Assembly: GCF_001613145.1 (NCBI RefSeq)
Contig: NZ_BDBU01000019.1
Coordinates: 248,001 to 312,000 of the forward strand
Reading direction: 5' to 3'
Length of the DNA: 64,000 bases
Source: Nocardia jejuensis NBRC 103114
GTDB taxonomy: Bacteria; Actinomycetota; Actinomycetes; Mycobacteriales; Mycobacteriaceae
The position numbers were made by a program, and so were the translations under genes. Within the stretch, counting starts at the first letter, position 1; every line of letters starts with the position of its first letter. The notes under the pieces are model-generated. The model was not told the origin of the DNA, searched no databases, and saw only the letters and a program-made list of their open reading frames with translations. Of the stretch, positions 55,103 to 63,990 are shown one piece after another.

Positions 55103-55662
55103 CGTGCACTCGCTGTTACCGAGACAGCCCCGGTCAGCGCGTCGAAGACCGCGCGCTGTGACGGTAAGCAGAGGTTGGGCTCGCCGAGCCAGATCCGAAA
55201 GCCCGAGTCCTCATCGACGGGAGAGGGAAGGACCACTCGCACTCGCCGCGAGGCGATGCCGACGTTCATGCGCACCAGCAGGCTCAGATCGCTCGCGGGC
55301 CCGTCGCTCGCCTGCTCGTCGAGTGGCTGGGTCAAGAAGGTGGATCGGTCCGAGTGGGGATGCAGGATCACCGGACCGAGCTGACCTTCCCAGCGCAACC
55401 GGTGGGCGACCGTCCGCCCGAGCTGCCACGGCATCAGCACTGCCCCGACGGTGTTGGTGTCCAGCAGGATCCGCCGTGTGCCCGGTTCCAGGAACGCGGG
55501 CAGTCCTAGATCTTGCGTGTAGCGCAGGCATCGCTGCACAGCGGATGCGTGGACCGGGTCCTGAGGCTCCGGCCGGCGCGGGGGCACCGGGCTTTCGTGC
55601 TGATCACTCTCGTCACTGCGCCCGCAGGCACGTGTTCGATCGACTGTCGATGTGAATTGCAT
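55099..55662 (-). CDS. Hypothetical protein, 187 aa
   Basis: Not recognised. N-terminal 40 residues are disordered (Pro/Ser/Asp-rich); then a mixed alpha/beta domain (RRILLDTNTVGAVLMPWQLG, LGPVILHPHSDRSTF, SLLVRMNVGIASRRVRVVLP). First gene of an operon with the recombinase-like/ATPase gene. Divergent from the XRE gene across the 55.7-55.95-kb region. Confidence 0.55.
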   Translation of the reverse strand: MQFTSTVDRTRACGRSDESDQHESPVPPRRPEPQDPVHASAVQRCLRYTQDLGLPAFLEPGTRRILLDTNTVGAVLMPWQLGRTVAHRLRWEGQLGPVILHPHSDRSTFLTQPLDEQASDGPASDLSLLVRMNVGIASRRVRVVLPSPVDEDSGFRIWLGEPNLCLPSQRAVFDALTGAVSVTASAR

Positions 55663-55826
55663 TGCGTCTCACCCCTGCTGGACCCGGGCGGGCTCGCGCC
55701 TGCGCTCGTGGCTGCTCTGGTTTTCGCTCCGCGAAACCGCAGGCCCCCGCCGAGGGGAAGTGACCTGGGTAACACTGACCCGAGTCTCCTACAGTCAGTC
55801 TGACTAGACAATAGCTAAACTGAGAT

Positions 55827-55931
55827 TGTGTCAATTTTGCATGTCTCTTTAGGTGCGTTTGTCGCACGGATTGACCGACTTCACACAGTTCTTGCCGCCC
55901 GTATGTGTCACTGTTTAAATTGACTGACACA
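55827..55931. promoter_or_regulatory. AT-rich promoter region with TGTGTCA operator-like sites
   Basis: TGTGTCA (55904-55910) and TGACACA (55925-55931) form a 7-bp inverted repeat around TTTAAAT; a third TGTGTCA is at 55827-55833. The region is the least GC-rich in this half and lies just upstream of the XRE gene, so autoregulation is likely. Confidence 0.5.
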
Positions 55932-55956
55932 TCTCGCGGAGATTGGAGAGCTCGAC

Positions 55957-56855
55957 GTGGCACTGGGAACAGTCGGAACCGCGCTCATCCGCCGACACAT
56001 CGGACGTCGGTTACGAGAGCTGCGCGACAGCGTCGAACTCACCCAGACCCAGGCCGCGAAGATCGCCGACCTGAGCCGCTCCACCATCGTTCGCATGGAG
56101 GACGGAGAAGAAGGCGTCAGGTTCAAAGCCGCCGAGGTCAACCTGCTGCTCGATGCCTACAAGGTCAGCGACGGCGACCGCCAGGTGCTCCTGGCGTTGA
56201 CAGCCGAGACACGCAACGGCCGCAAGAAGAGCTGGTGGCACGACTACACCGAGACCGAACTCCCGGACTGGTTCGGGCTTTTCGTCATGCTGGAAGATTC
56301 AGCGACGTCGATCCGGCAGTACGAATCGAAGCTGGTTCCTGGGCTTCTGCAGATCAAGCAATACGCCGAAGCCCTCGCCCACCAGCCCACCGGCTACCTC
56401 ACCGCCGAGGAGATCGAGCGGCGCGTCCAGGTCCGAATGGACCGCCAAGCCCTCCTGAGCCGTGCAGATGCCCCTCGCCTCGAGGTCATGCTCGACGCCG
56501 CGGTCATCCAGCGCCCGTTCGGCCAGCCCGAGTTCTACCGCCGGCAACTCGAACATCTCCTGCAGGTCGCGGATCATAAAGGCGTATCGATCAGGATTTT
56601 GCCGCTCTCGGCTGGAATGCACGCGGGCATGGTCGCGAGCGCTTTCACGCTGCTGGACTTCCCGAGGACCCGCAAGGCACCCCGATCGAGCCACCCGTGG
56701 CCTACGTGGACACACTCACTGGAGCGATGTATCTCAACAAGCCCGAGGAAGCCGAGGCCTACGAGCTGGTCTGGCGCGACCTGAAGAAATCCGCGCTCAG
56801 CGCGACGGCGTCCAAGGAACTCATCAAGTCAGCGATGGAAGGACTCCCAGCATGA
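55957..56855 (+). pseudogene. XRE/DUF5753 regulator with frameshift
   Basis: N-terminal XRE HTH (LRELRDSVELTQTQAAKIAD, LSRSTIVRMEDG), then DUF5753 (YESKLVPGLLQIKQYAEALA, VMLDAAVIQRPFG, VSIRILPLSAGMH). At 56664 the frame TTCCCGAGGACC departs; the expected reading FPEDPQGTPIEPPVAYVDTL, GAMYLNKPEEAEAYELVWRD continues in the next frame to TGA 56855, which overlaps the DUF397 ATG. One missing base (probably a G after CCG) explains it. Either a recent loss or a sequencing error; the rest is intact. Confidence 0.75.
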
Positions 56856-57061
56856 CCGACCACACCAGCGCAGTGTGGCGCACATCCTCCTACAGCGGAA
56901 ACGGCGGAAACTGCGTCGAGGTGGCACTGTCCCTCGCCAACGGCTTGGTCGGAGTGCGCGACAGCAAGGACAACCGTCGCGGGCCGATCCTGCACTTCAC
57001 CCCGGCCCAATGGGAGGCATTCCTGGCAGGGATCGACCACGGCCGTCTCGCACGCCCCTGA
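56852..57061 (+). CDS. DUF397 small protein
   Basis: 69 aa. WRTSSYSGNGGNCVEVALSL, GVRDSKDN and FTPAQWEAFLAGI are the DUF397 signature. Typical partner of XRE/DUF5753 regulators (BldB/WhiJ-type pairs) in actinomycetes. Coupled to the frameshifted regulator by ATGA. Confidence 0.9.
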   Translation: MTDHTSAVWRTSSYSGNGGNCVEVALSLANGLVGVRDSKDNRRGPILHFTPAQWEAFLAGIDHGRLARP

Positions 57062-57153
57062 CCTCACCCAGAAGTCTCCGACCAGCCTCGCTGTTGTGTG
57101 ACAACAACGTCGCTGGCCGGAGTCGGGTATCCACCGCTCGTGCGGTGACGTGG

Positions 57154-57660
57154 TCAGCACCCGTACTGAATCCAGAAGCCGAGCCAGGTCTTGGCCAGCC
57201 GATCGAAACGCTCACTGCGGTACCGCGGATCAGTGACCTCTGCGTGCAGCACGTGCCGGCTCGCCACCAACGACACCGTCACGCCGGGAAATTCCCAATG
57301 CGCGGCGGATTCCTCCTCCTCGAACGATTCACTCGTAGGTGGCCCGAATTCGTCCCACATCAACATCACCGCTTCGTGAAACCCACACGCGATATCCAGA
57401 TCGCTGTCCTCATCGGGTGAATCCACCTCGTCCGAGAGCCACACCCAGATCGAGCACACGTCCTCACCCGACAAGGACACCAGGGCCCACGCACGACTGA
57501 CGTCCAGATCGGTGATCAGCGACGCGCACGACCCAGCACGCCTGTGCAGCGTCCACCCCAGCAACGCGCAGAACCGATCCAGATCCGGTACATGCCACGC
57601 CCATCGCATCCGCGCCGCGGCGTACGCGATGTCCACCACCGCGTCACTGTGGATACGCAT
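57154..57660 (-). CDS. DUF6301-like hypothetical protein
   Basis: 168 aa. MRIHSDAVVDIAYAAARMRW, FCALLGWTLHRR, DLDIACGFHEAVMLMWDEFG and SLVASRHVLHAEVTDPR. A compact alpha/beta protein with many Trp, like small immunity-type or DUF6301 proteins from Nocardia. Function unknown. Convergent with the DUF397 gene. Confidence 0.6.
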   Translation of the reverse strand: MRIHSDAVVDIAYAAARMRWAWHVPDLDRFCALLGWTLHRRAGSCASLITDLDVSRAWALVSLSGEDVCSIWVWLSDEVDSPDEDSDLDIACGFHEAVMLMWDEFGPPTSESFEEEESAAHWEFPGVTVSLVASRHVLHAEVTDPRYRSERFDRLAKTWLGFWIQYGC

Positions 57661-58041
57661 GAACGAGTCCTTTGTGAGGCAACACCATTGCCACGCCGCG
57701 CCGCGAACGCAGGCTCACGGTGCGGCATACACGAGCCGACCTCGGCGCGCATCACCCAATTCTATGTACGCAATCCGCGCCAGAAGACGGGATACGTTGA
57801 TACATGGCACATTTCGAGCAGCTGCGCCTCAGCTGCCAGAAAGTGCACCGACAACATTCCCAGGCCACCGCGCGGGCGCCGTACTCGTCACGGGCCCCAC
57901 GTATTCGTGCCTCATACCCCACGCGGACCACCGATTCGCGATCGAATCCGAGCCTTTCGGCCCCGGGATCGATGGTGGTCCACAACATCATCCGCCGGGT
58001 CCATCACGGGTCACCAGCCGGCGCGCAGGCGCCCACCGGGG
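57661..58041. other. Intergenic, no supported gene
   Basis: Short frames on both strands; none with a good ribosome site and composition. Confidence 0.35.
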
Positions 58042-58776
58042 TCAGTCGCGTGTGTCCAGGTCGATGTACTCGCGCCAGATCGCCCACCGCGACTCGCGCT
58101 TGTCCCCGGGGTAGATTCCCAAGCCCGGGGTGCGTCGGTCGATCTGCAACGGTGTCAACGGATCCGAGACCGGTGCGATCGTGCGGGGATCCCCTGCCGG
58201 TTCCTCCCACCGCCCGTCCTGATCCACCGCGCGCACCCGCGCCACCACACCTTCGTGCACGTACACGACTGCGCGGATCCGCTCGCGGCGCATCGCCGGA
58301 ATCCGGGCTCGTCCCGTCGAGGACAGGTGCCGATCCATCTCCCGATCCGGATCCGCCGATCCCGCGTAGACGCTCAGTTGTTCGCCCACGTGCCGGGCGC
58401 TGCGGTACACGATCATCGCGCACCCCACCGGCTCCGGAGTCGCGGGCAGCCCGAGGTCCGGGAACACCTCGCGTGCCCACTCGTACGGGGCGAACGCGAC
58501 TTTCGGTTTCCCGTCCACCGTCACCACCGTGTGACGGCCCGCGCCCAGACCGAGCCGGATCGGTTTGAGTGAACCCGGGACCTGCCCGGATTTGAGGGTC
58601 TCGAAGCGGGCCGGTTCTTCGGCGCGTTCTTGGCCGATGAGCCATAGATCATGGGAGATCAGCACGGCCGCAGGCTTTTTCGAGTATTCGGCGACGATGA
58701 CCTGGTTGTCCTCGTGCGCGGCGTTCATATGCGCGGCCCACTTCTGAGACAACGTCGAGAACGTCACCATCGCCAT
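58042..58776 (-). CDS. Phd/YefM-like antitoxin domain protein, extended
   Basis: 244 aa. The first 60 residues (FSTLSQKWAAHMNAAHEDNQ, VIVAEYSKKPAAVLISHDLW) match Phd/YefM antitoxins: strand, helix, strand, then the VxISxxxW turn. The remaining about 180 residues are a separate alpha/beta domain (CAMIVYRSARHVGEQLSVYA, RRERIRAVVYVHEGVVARVR) of unknown function. A toxin partner is not visible. Possibly a fused antitoxin-effector or a plasmid-stability protein. Confidence 0.6.
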   Translation of the reverse strand: MAMVTFSTLSQKWAAHMNAAHEDNQVIVAEYSKKPAAVLISHDLWLIGQERAEEPARFETLKSGQVPGSLKPIRLGLGAGRHTVVTVDGKPKVAFAPYEWAREVFPDLGLPATPEPVGCAMIVYRSARHVGEQLSVYAGSADPDREMDRHLSSTGRARIPAMRRERIRAVVYVHEGVVARVRAVDQDGRWEEPAGDPRTIAPVSDPLTPLQIDRRTPGLGIYPGDKRESRWAIWREYIDLDTRD

Positions 58777-58839
58777 AGCTAATACCCTACATTTTTATAT
58801 GCCGAGGCGAGGGCGGATGCCCGGATCAGCGCCGGCCAG

Positions 58840-59340
58840 AGTCCGAACCACACCACATTCCTGGAGCTGCCGCGACCAGCCGCGGTCCCCGGCCCGCGCA
58901 GCTCCCGCGGGCTCACCTCCCAGCCGAGACCGGTACGTGCGGTGCACCTCTCGCGCGCCGGCCACCGCGGCACGAATGGTCCCGACCTCCGCGAGCCGGG
59001 GGCTCGCGCGGTGCCGTCCCCGGGGTGTCGGTGTGCCTCTTCCCTGAGCCCTTCCTGGGGCTATCACGGCGGCACAGGACGGCTCAAGGGCGAAACCCGT
59101 GCCCTTGCCCCGCCCTGCACCACCGTGATCGAGACGCCCCAGGCTCAGGGAAGAGGCACACCGACACGCCCCACCTCGCGGTCCTATACCGGGAAGAACT
59201 CCACGGCCTGCGGCCGTGTGCGGGGGCCAGCCCCCGAGACCCCCGCCCTCGCCGGGAGCAGGCTAGAAAAGGGGGCGAAGGACAAAAACACAAGCCGAAA
59301 CACAAAGAAAAAGAACGGAATTCCAGCCGAACTCGACAAC
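58840..59340 (+). repeat. About 500-bp direct repeat, copy 1
   Basis: Similar in order to 63490-63990: a block ending CCCCGGCCCGCGCAGCTCCC, the 143-nt hairpin, a block CGGCCTGCGGCCG with CCCCCGAGACCCCCGCC, and an A-rich tail with AAAAACAC and GGAATTCCAGCCGA. The hairpin core is nearly identical between copies. DUF4192 starts about 250 bp downstream. Confidence 0.85.
59025..59167. other. 143-nt hairpin, copy 1
   Basis: Outer arms 59025-59048 and 59144-59167 are perfect 24-bp complements (GTGTCGGTGTGCCTCTTCCC...). The inner stem continues imperfectly to GGGC/GCCC around the loop GAAACCCGT (59092-59100). Pair C43-G149 here is G-C in copy 2. Confidence 0.9.
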
Positions 59341-59586
59341 ATTTACACCACCCGACATGACGCTAAAGTTCATAAAAAACAACCCAGTTGGAGATATACT
59401 TTAGGGGTAAGGCAGACAGGGGCAGCAACGGCCCGGACCGCGTCCCATCAGCGGTTTCATGTCCTTTGAGAATTCCATAGTGTGACGAATGACTTACCGT
59501 CCCGCGCGTATGTGCGGCCGGGGGGAATCCATACTTGCCCCCGGCCGCGCATGGCGCATCCATCGAATCCGCATGGAGGTTCCGTC

Positions 59587-60681
59587 ATGAATCCGATCGT
59601 ATTTCCTTCCAACGATCCGGCCGCTGATCCCGGCCACCTGATCGCGGCACTGCCCGCCCTGATCGGCTGCACACCGGCCGAGTCGCTGGTCCTGCTGCTG
59701 ACCTCCGACGGGCTGATCACCGCCCGCAAGGTCTTGCCCATGTCCACCAGCGCGCACGTCACCGCCGCGCGCATCACCGCCACCATCAGCCACGTCCACG
59801 CAGACAGCGGCTACTTGATCGCGGTCAGCGAGAACCTTTCTCCCCCCGGCGATTCGGGCACCATCGCCGAACTGCCCGACGGTCTGCGCGCACTGCCCGG
59901 AGCCTTGACCGACATGCTCGGCAACCACGGCATCGCCGCCGCCGGGCAATGGGGCACCCCCACCATCGCCACGGCCGCCCCGTGGTGGACCCTCAACGGC
60001 GTTCCCCGCACCGGCCAGCTCGGGGATCCGGACGCGATCACCGCGCGCCTTGCCGGACACATCGCCACCGCCCCGCACAGCCAGCGCGCCGAAGCGCTCG
60101 CACTCTTCGCCCCCGACCGCGCACTCACCAACCGACTCGCACAGCACCTACCCGCCGCCCAACACGACGCCGACCAGCGATTGGCCGCCGCGATCCGCCG
60201 CGACGACCCCGACGGCTACTACCGCGACGCACTCGCACAGGTCACCACCTACTTCGCCCGGTTCGACCAGGACATCACCGACGTGGACCCGGCCGATCTC
60301 GCACAGCTGGCAATTGCGCTGCGCTGCGGGCGAGTACGCGACGAGATCGCCGATCTGGCCAGCATCGAGGGCCGCTACCCGCCCGGCACCCACCCCGCCA
60401 CCGACCTTGTCGTGCTGGGAATCCTGGTCAGCGCCACCGAGGGCAACGACCAAGCCAACGCCGCAACCCTGCTGAGTCTGGCCATGTACACCCGCACCGG
60501 CCAAACCGCCGCCTCCCTCGTTGCGATCGAGACCGCGCTGCGCGCGGACCCGCACCACCCCTTCGCCCCCGCCCTGCACGAAGCCATCATCCAGCGCGCC
60601 CACCCCGCCGAAGTCCGCGCCGCCGTCACCCGCGCGCACGCCGCCCACACCCCTACCGGCCCGCGCCACCTCATGCGCTGA
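59587..60681 (+). CDS. DUF4192 protein
   Basis: 364 aa. IAALPALIGCTPAESLVLLL is the DUF4192 signature; GQWGTPTIATAAPWWTLNGV and TDLVVLGILVSATEGNDQAN complete the domain. Common in actinomycete mobile elements and plasmids; function unknown. ATG 59587 has GGAGG 7 nt upstream. First gene after repeat copy 1; a TATACT at 59395 could be its -10 element. Confidence 0.9.
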   Translation: MNPIVFPSNDPAADPGHLIAALPALIGCTPAESLVLLLTSDGLITARKVLPMSTSAHVTAARITATISHVHADSGYLIAVSENLSPPGDSGTIAELPDGLRALPGALTDMLGNHGIAAAGQWGTPTIATAAPWWTLNGVPRTGQLGDPDAITARLAGHIATAPHSQRAEALALFAPDRALTNRLAQHLPAAQHDADQRLAAAIRRDDPDGYYRDALAQVTTYFARFDQDITDVDPADLAQLAIALRCGRVRDEIADLASIEGRYPPGTHPATDLVVLGILVSATEGNDQANAATLLSLAMYTRTGQTAASLVAIETALRADPHHPFAPALHEAIIQRAHPAEVRAAVTRAHAAHTPTGPRHLMR

Positions 60682-60765
60682 CCCACCTCACCCGTGCAGG
60701 CACCGGGCCTACCGGCCCGGTGCCTGCCCCGAAACCCCCTGTGTAGCAACCGAAAGGAACCCGCT

Positions 60766-60930
60766 ATGGCCACGCGATGCCCATGGTGCCTCGACACCGC
60801 CGACGACGACCCCGACGCCGACCGGCTGTGCGACCTGCACCAGGCCGAATACGACGGCCTCAGCCCCCACCAGGCTCAGCGCCGCGACGCCATCGAGTAC
60901 CAGGAACAGCACGACATCACCCACCCCTGA
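60766..60930 (+). CDS. Small zinc-finger-like protein
   Basis: 54 aa: MATRCPWCLDTADDDPDADR, then CDLHQAEYDGLS. C-x2-C ... C-x2-H is a likely zinc knuckle. GAAAGGA lies 8 nt upstream. Same operon as DUF4192. Confidence 0.65.
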   Translation: MATRCPWCLDTADDDPDADRLCDLHQAEYDGLSPHQAQRRDAIEYQEQHDITHP

Positions 60931-60941
60931 CAGGAGTTCGA

Positions 60942-61142
60942 GTGCCCCGCACCTGGTCCCACACTCACCCGCATATCGACACGAACGGCCACCAGCTGTA
61001 TCTCACCGATCACGTGCCCGGGCAGATGGGCATCGTGTCCACCGATCCCCAGGGCGACGGTCACGAGACCCGGCTACTGCCCCACGAGGTAGACGACCTC
61101 ATCGCCCACTTGACCCTGTGGCGGCAACGCCAGCACCCGTGA
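60942..61142 (+). CDS. Small hypothetical protein
   Basis: 66 aa (MPRTWSHTHPHIDTNGHQLY ... HLTLWRQRQHP). GTG start with CAGGAG 5 nt upstream, 11 bp after the zinc-finger gene. No family recognised. Confidence 0.6.
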   Translation: MPRTWSHTHPHIDTNGHQLYLTDHVPGQMGIVSTDPQGDGHETRLLPHEVDDLIAHLTLWRQRQHP

Positions 61143-61267
61143 CCCCCATGTCGAGAGCCCGCGCGCCGCCCGCACCGAAAACACCCGTACCCCACGCCCA
61201 TTCATCACTCGCCGCGCGATCCATACCCGCGCGGCGAGCCCGGTTCCACCCGACGAAGGAGCACCAC

Positions 61268-63049
61268 ATGAGCATCGCCACCACTACCGCACGCGACACC
61301 GCCGAATCGGTTGCCGCGCAACAACTCCCGGCCAACGAATCCACCATCGAGCAGTTCGAGCCGAGCGTCGAGACCGAATGGCGCAGGCGCAAGGCCCGGC
61401 CGTTGAGCGCCGAGCAGATCGTGGACTACGCCGCCCGCCTGGACGCCACCGCGACCGGCCGCACCGTGATCGAGGTAGACCCCGACGACCTGGTGTTCGG
61501 CAACAACATTCGCACCAACGCCATCACCACACTGACACCCGATTTCTTGTCCAGCATCGCCGAGAAGGGGTTCGAGCAGAGCCCCACCGCATGGATCAAC
61601 CCCGACGGATTCTTGCAGGTCAAAACCGGGCACCGCCGCACGCTGGCCGCCCGCCAGGTCGAGTACCGGCCGTGCCCGATCATGCTGGTTCGCGCCCCCG
61701 AGGGCACCAGCGACAGCACCCGGCGCGTGTCGGAAATCGGCGACCAGTGGGCCGAGAACGAACACCGCGAGGCCATGACCGACAGCGACAAGTACGGCAC
61801 GGTCCTCGAGTTGCTCACACTCGGTGAAACCCCGGCCAAGGTGAACCAGCGCCTGAAAAACATCAGCACCCGCGAAGCCACCGCCGTGCGGCGCATCAGC
61901 AAGGCCCGCGCCGCCACCGCCGCGCAGGCCGCCGCCGTCGCCGGAGAACTCGACCTGCTCCAAGCCGCCGCAGCCGCCGAGCTCGACCCGACCGCCGAGG
62001 AAATGAAACGCCTCATCACTGGTGCCCGCTCCGGTCAGTTCGATCGCACTCTCATCAGCATCGGGCACGAACGCCGCGCCGCCGCCGCCGTGCGCAAGGC
62101 CCGCGCCGAGTTCAAGAAAAAGGGTTACACGGTCATGGACCACGAGCCCAGCCAGTGGGACACCTCCCGGCCCAAGAAGCTCTCCGAACTCATCACCCCC
62201 GGCGGCCGCGCCGCCACCGTCAAGGACGTCACCAGCCCCGCGCACTGGTCGGTGTTCCTGAGCCACCAGGAAACCCCCGTGCTGATCGCGACCGGCGAGG
62301 CGATCACCGACAGCGATATCGACCCCGCCACCTACCTCGACCCCGACGCGGTCCCGGCCGAAGGCAAGCACCACGCCGCACAGGTGCGGTTCGACGCGGC
62401 CCCGGTCGCGGCCTACTACTGCACCGACCGCAAAGCCGCAGGATTGAAAATCGCGCCCACCACCAGCAGCGTCCCGCGTGACCCGAACCAGGGCGCGGCC
62501 AACAAGCGCGCCATGCACGCCAACACGTTCGCGCGCATCGATACCGAGGCACGCCGCGAGTTCATCACCGGCACGCTGTTGAAGCGAAAGACACTGCCCA
62601 AGGGGTTCACGCAGTGGATCGCGCACAACCTGCTCACCGATCCCGCCGCCCTGTCCGACGGCAACGCGCGCAGTCTCATCGCCGAATGGACCGGGCTGAA
62701 AATCGGGTACGGCCGCACCGCCGATGCCACCAAGATCAGCGGCTACGACGACGCTCTCGCCCCCGACAAGCAGAAGACCACCGACGCGCGTGCGCTCATG
62801 CTGACCGCCACGGCATTCATCGCAGCCACCGAAGCCGCGATGCAAGCCGACGTCAAGCGCCCGAACTACTGGCGCGTGACCCAGGACAACCCGCACGTGT
62901 GCTACCTGCGCGACACCAGCGGCTATGCCCGCTACCTGCGGTTGCTGGTCAGCGCCGGATACACCCCCGGCCCGATCGAACGCGCCGTCATGGGCGAAAT
63001 CAGCCTCACCGACGCCATCACCGAGGCCCAGAAGACCGCCACCGCCTGA
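61268..63049 (+). CDS. ParB-like partition / mobile-element protein
   Basis: 593 aa. VIEVDPDDLVFGNNIRTNAI, IAEKGFEQSPTAWINPDGFL and VKTGHRRTLAARQ match the ParB/Srx N-terminal domain (KxGHRR box). A helical region with possible HTH (REATAVRRISKARAATAAQA) follows; the long C-terminus (FSKKGYTVMDHEPS-like to TPGPIERAVMG) is typical of actinomycete plasmid/ICE ParB relatives. Could be a partition protein, CTPase or nuclease. ATG 61268 has GAAGGAG upstream. Confidence 0.85.
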   Translation: MSIATTTARDTAESVAAQQLPANESTIEQFEPSVETEWRRRKARPLSAEQIVDYAARLDATATGRTVIEVDPDDLVFGNNIRTNAITTLTPDFLSSIAEKGFEQSPTAWINPDGFLQVKTGHRRTLAARQVEYRPCPIMLVRAPEGTSDSTRRVSEIGDQWAENEHREAMTDSDKYGTVLELLTLGETPAKVNQRLKNISTREATAVRRISKARAATAAQAAAVAGELDLLQAAAAAELDPTAEEMKRLITGARSGQFDRTLISIGHERRAAAAVRKARAEFKKKGYTVMDHEPSQWDTSRPKKLSELITPGGRAATVKDVTSPAHWSVFLSHQETPVLIATGEAITDSDIDPATYLDPDAVPAEGKHHAAQVRFDAAPVAAYYCTDRKAAGLKIAPTTSSVPRDPNQGAANKRAMHANTFARIDTEARREFITGTLLKRKTLPKGFTQWIAHNLLTDPAALSDGNARSLIAEWTGLKIGYGRTADATKISGYDDALAPDKQKTTDARALMLTATAFIAATEAAMQADVKRPNYWRVTQDNPHVCYLRDTSGYARYLRLLVSAGYTPGPIERAVMGEISLTDAITEAQKTATA

Positions 63050-63122
63050 CCACACCCCACGGGCAGGGCACCGCGACCCGGTGCCCTGCCCGTGATTTCT
63101 CCTACCGACCCGGAAGGCCCCG

Positions 63123-63434
63123 ATGCCCAGCTATCAGCCCGTCTATCAGCCGATCCGGCTGCTGATCCGCAACGACGATGACACCGGATGGGACGCGCGC
63201 GGCCCCCAGTGCGACGACCTCACCGACGTGAGCCAGTACGTCCGCCAGGCGCGACTCACCCGCACACGCAAACGCATCGTGCACGTCACCGAGATCGACC
63301 GCCCGATCATGGGGATGCCCCGATATCGCCTCACCACCGTGTGGGAAGGCACGGTGCTGCCCGCATGGTTCGCCAGAACCCACCCCGCCGCAGACCCGGA
63401 CTACCCACGCAACTACGACAACCGCAATAGATAA
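63123..63434 (+). CDS. Hypothetical protein after ParB-like gene
   Basis: 103 aa. YQPIRLLIRNDDDTGWDARG, HVTEIDRPIMGMPRYRLTTV. Beta-rich, basic. ATG 63123 follows the ParB-like gene by 73 bp; likely same operon. No family recognised. Confidence 0.6.
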   Translation: MPSYQPVYQPIRLLIRNDDDTGWDARGPQCDDLTDVSQYVRQARLTRTRKRIVHVTEIDRPIMGMPRYRLTTVWEGTVLPAWFARTHPAADPDYPRNYDNRNR

Positions 63435-63489
63435 ACGTCCCCCGCGAGCCCGGGGCGAAGCACCCACCACGTTCGCCCCGGACCAGAAC

Positions 63490-63990
63490 ACGAACACCCA
63501 GAGCTACCGCGACCGCCGACCGTCCCCGGCCCGCGTAGCTCCCGCAGGCTCACCCCTCGACCGGGACCGGTCCGCGCCACACCGGTCCCTGCCGACCTCT
63601 CACCCACGAGTGACCGACGGCCGGATCCGCGAGCGTCGCTCGCGCGTCTGCGGCCCGGCAGGGTGTCGGCGCGCCCCTTCGCTGACCCCCGCCAGGGGCT
63701 ATCACGGCAGCACAGGACGGCTCAAGGGCGAAACCCGTGCCCTTGCCCCGCCCTGCGCCACCGTGATCGAGACGCCCCAGGCTCAGCGAAGGAACACACC
63801 GACACCCCCACCCGACGTGCGGTCCTTCGCCGGGTGCCCCGCGGCCTGCGGCCGCGCACCGGGGGCGCTGCCCCCGAGACCCCCGCCCCTCACGCCGGGG
63901 AGGCGAGGCTTGCAAAGGGCAGCAAAGAAAATCAAGAACAAAAACACGGAAAAACCACGAAAAGACGGAAAAATTCCAGGCCGACATCTC
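63490..63990 (+). repeat. About 500-bp direct repeat, copy 2
   Basis: Same order of blocks as copy 1 (58840-59340), including the hairpin and the A-rich tail (AAAAACACGGAAAAACCACG). It follows the module as copy 1 precedes it and runs to the window edge. Confidence 0.85.
63663..63805. other. 143-nt hairpin, copy 2
   Basis: Same length as copy 1. The inner part is nearly identical; the outer arms have diverged but still pair (GTGTCGGCGCGCCCCTTCGC with GCGAAGGAACACACCGACAC). G63681 pairs with C63787 where copy 1 has C-G. Confidence 0.9.

Noticed and set aside
59025-59167. CRISPR-like or IS-end interpretation of the repeat
   Set aside because: Only two copies 4.6 kb apart, each with internal dyad symmetry, no spacers, no transposase and no target duplication.
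61205-63055. 616-aa minus-strand open frame
   Set aside because: Antisense of the ParB-like gene; Gly/Val-rich and lacks any motif.
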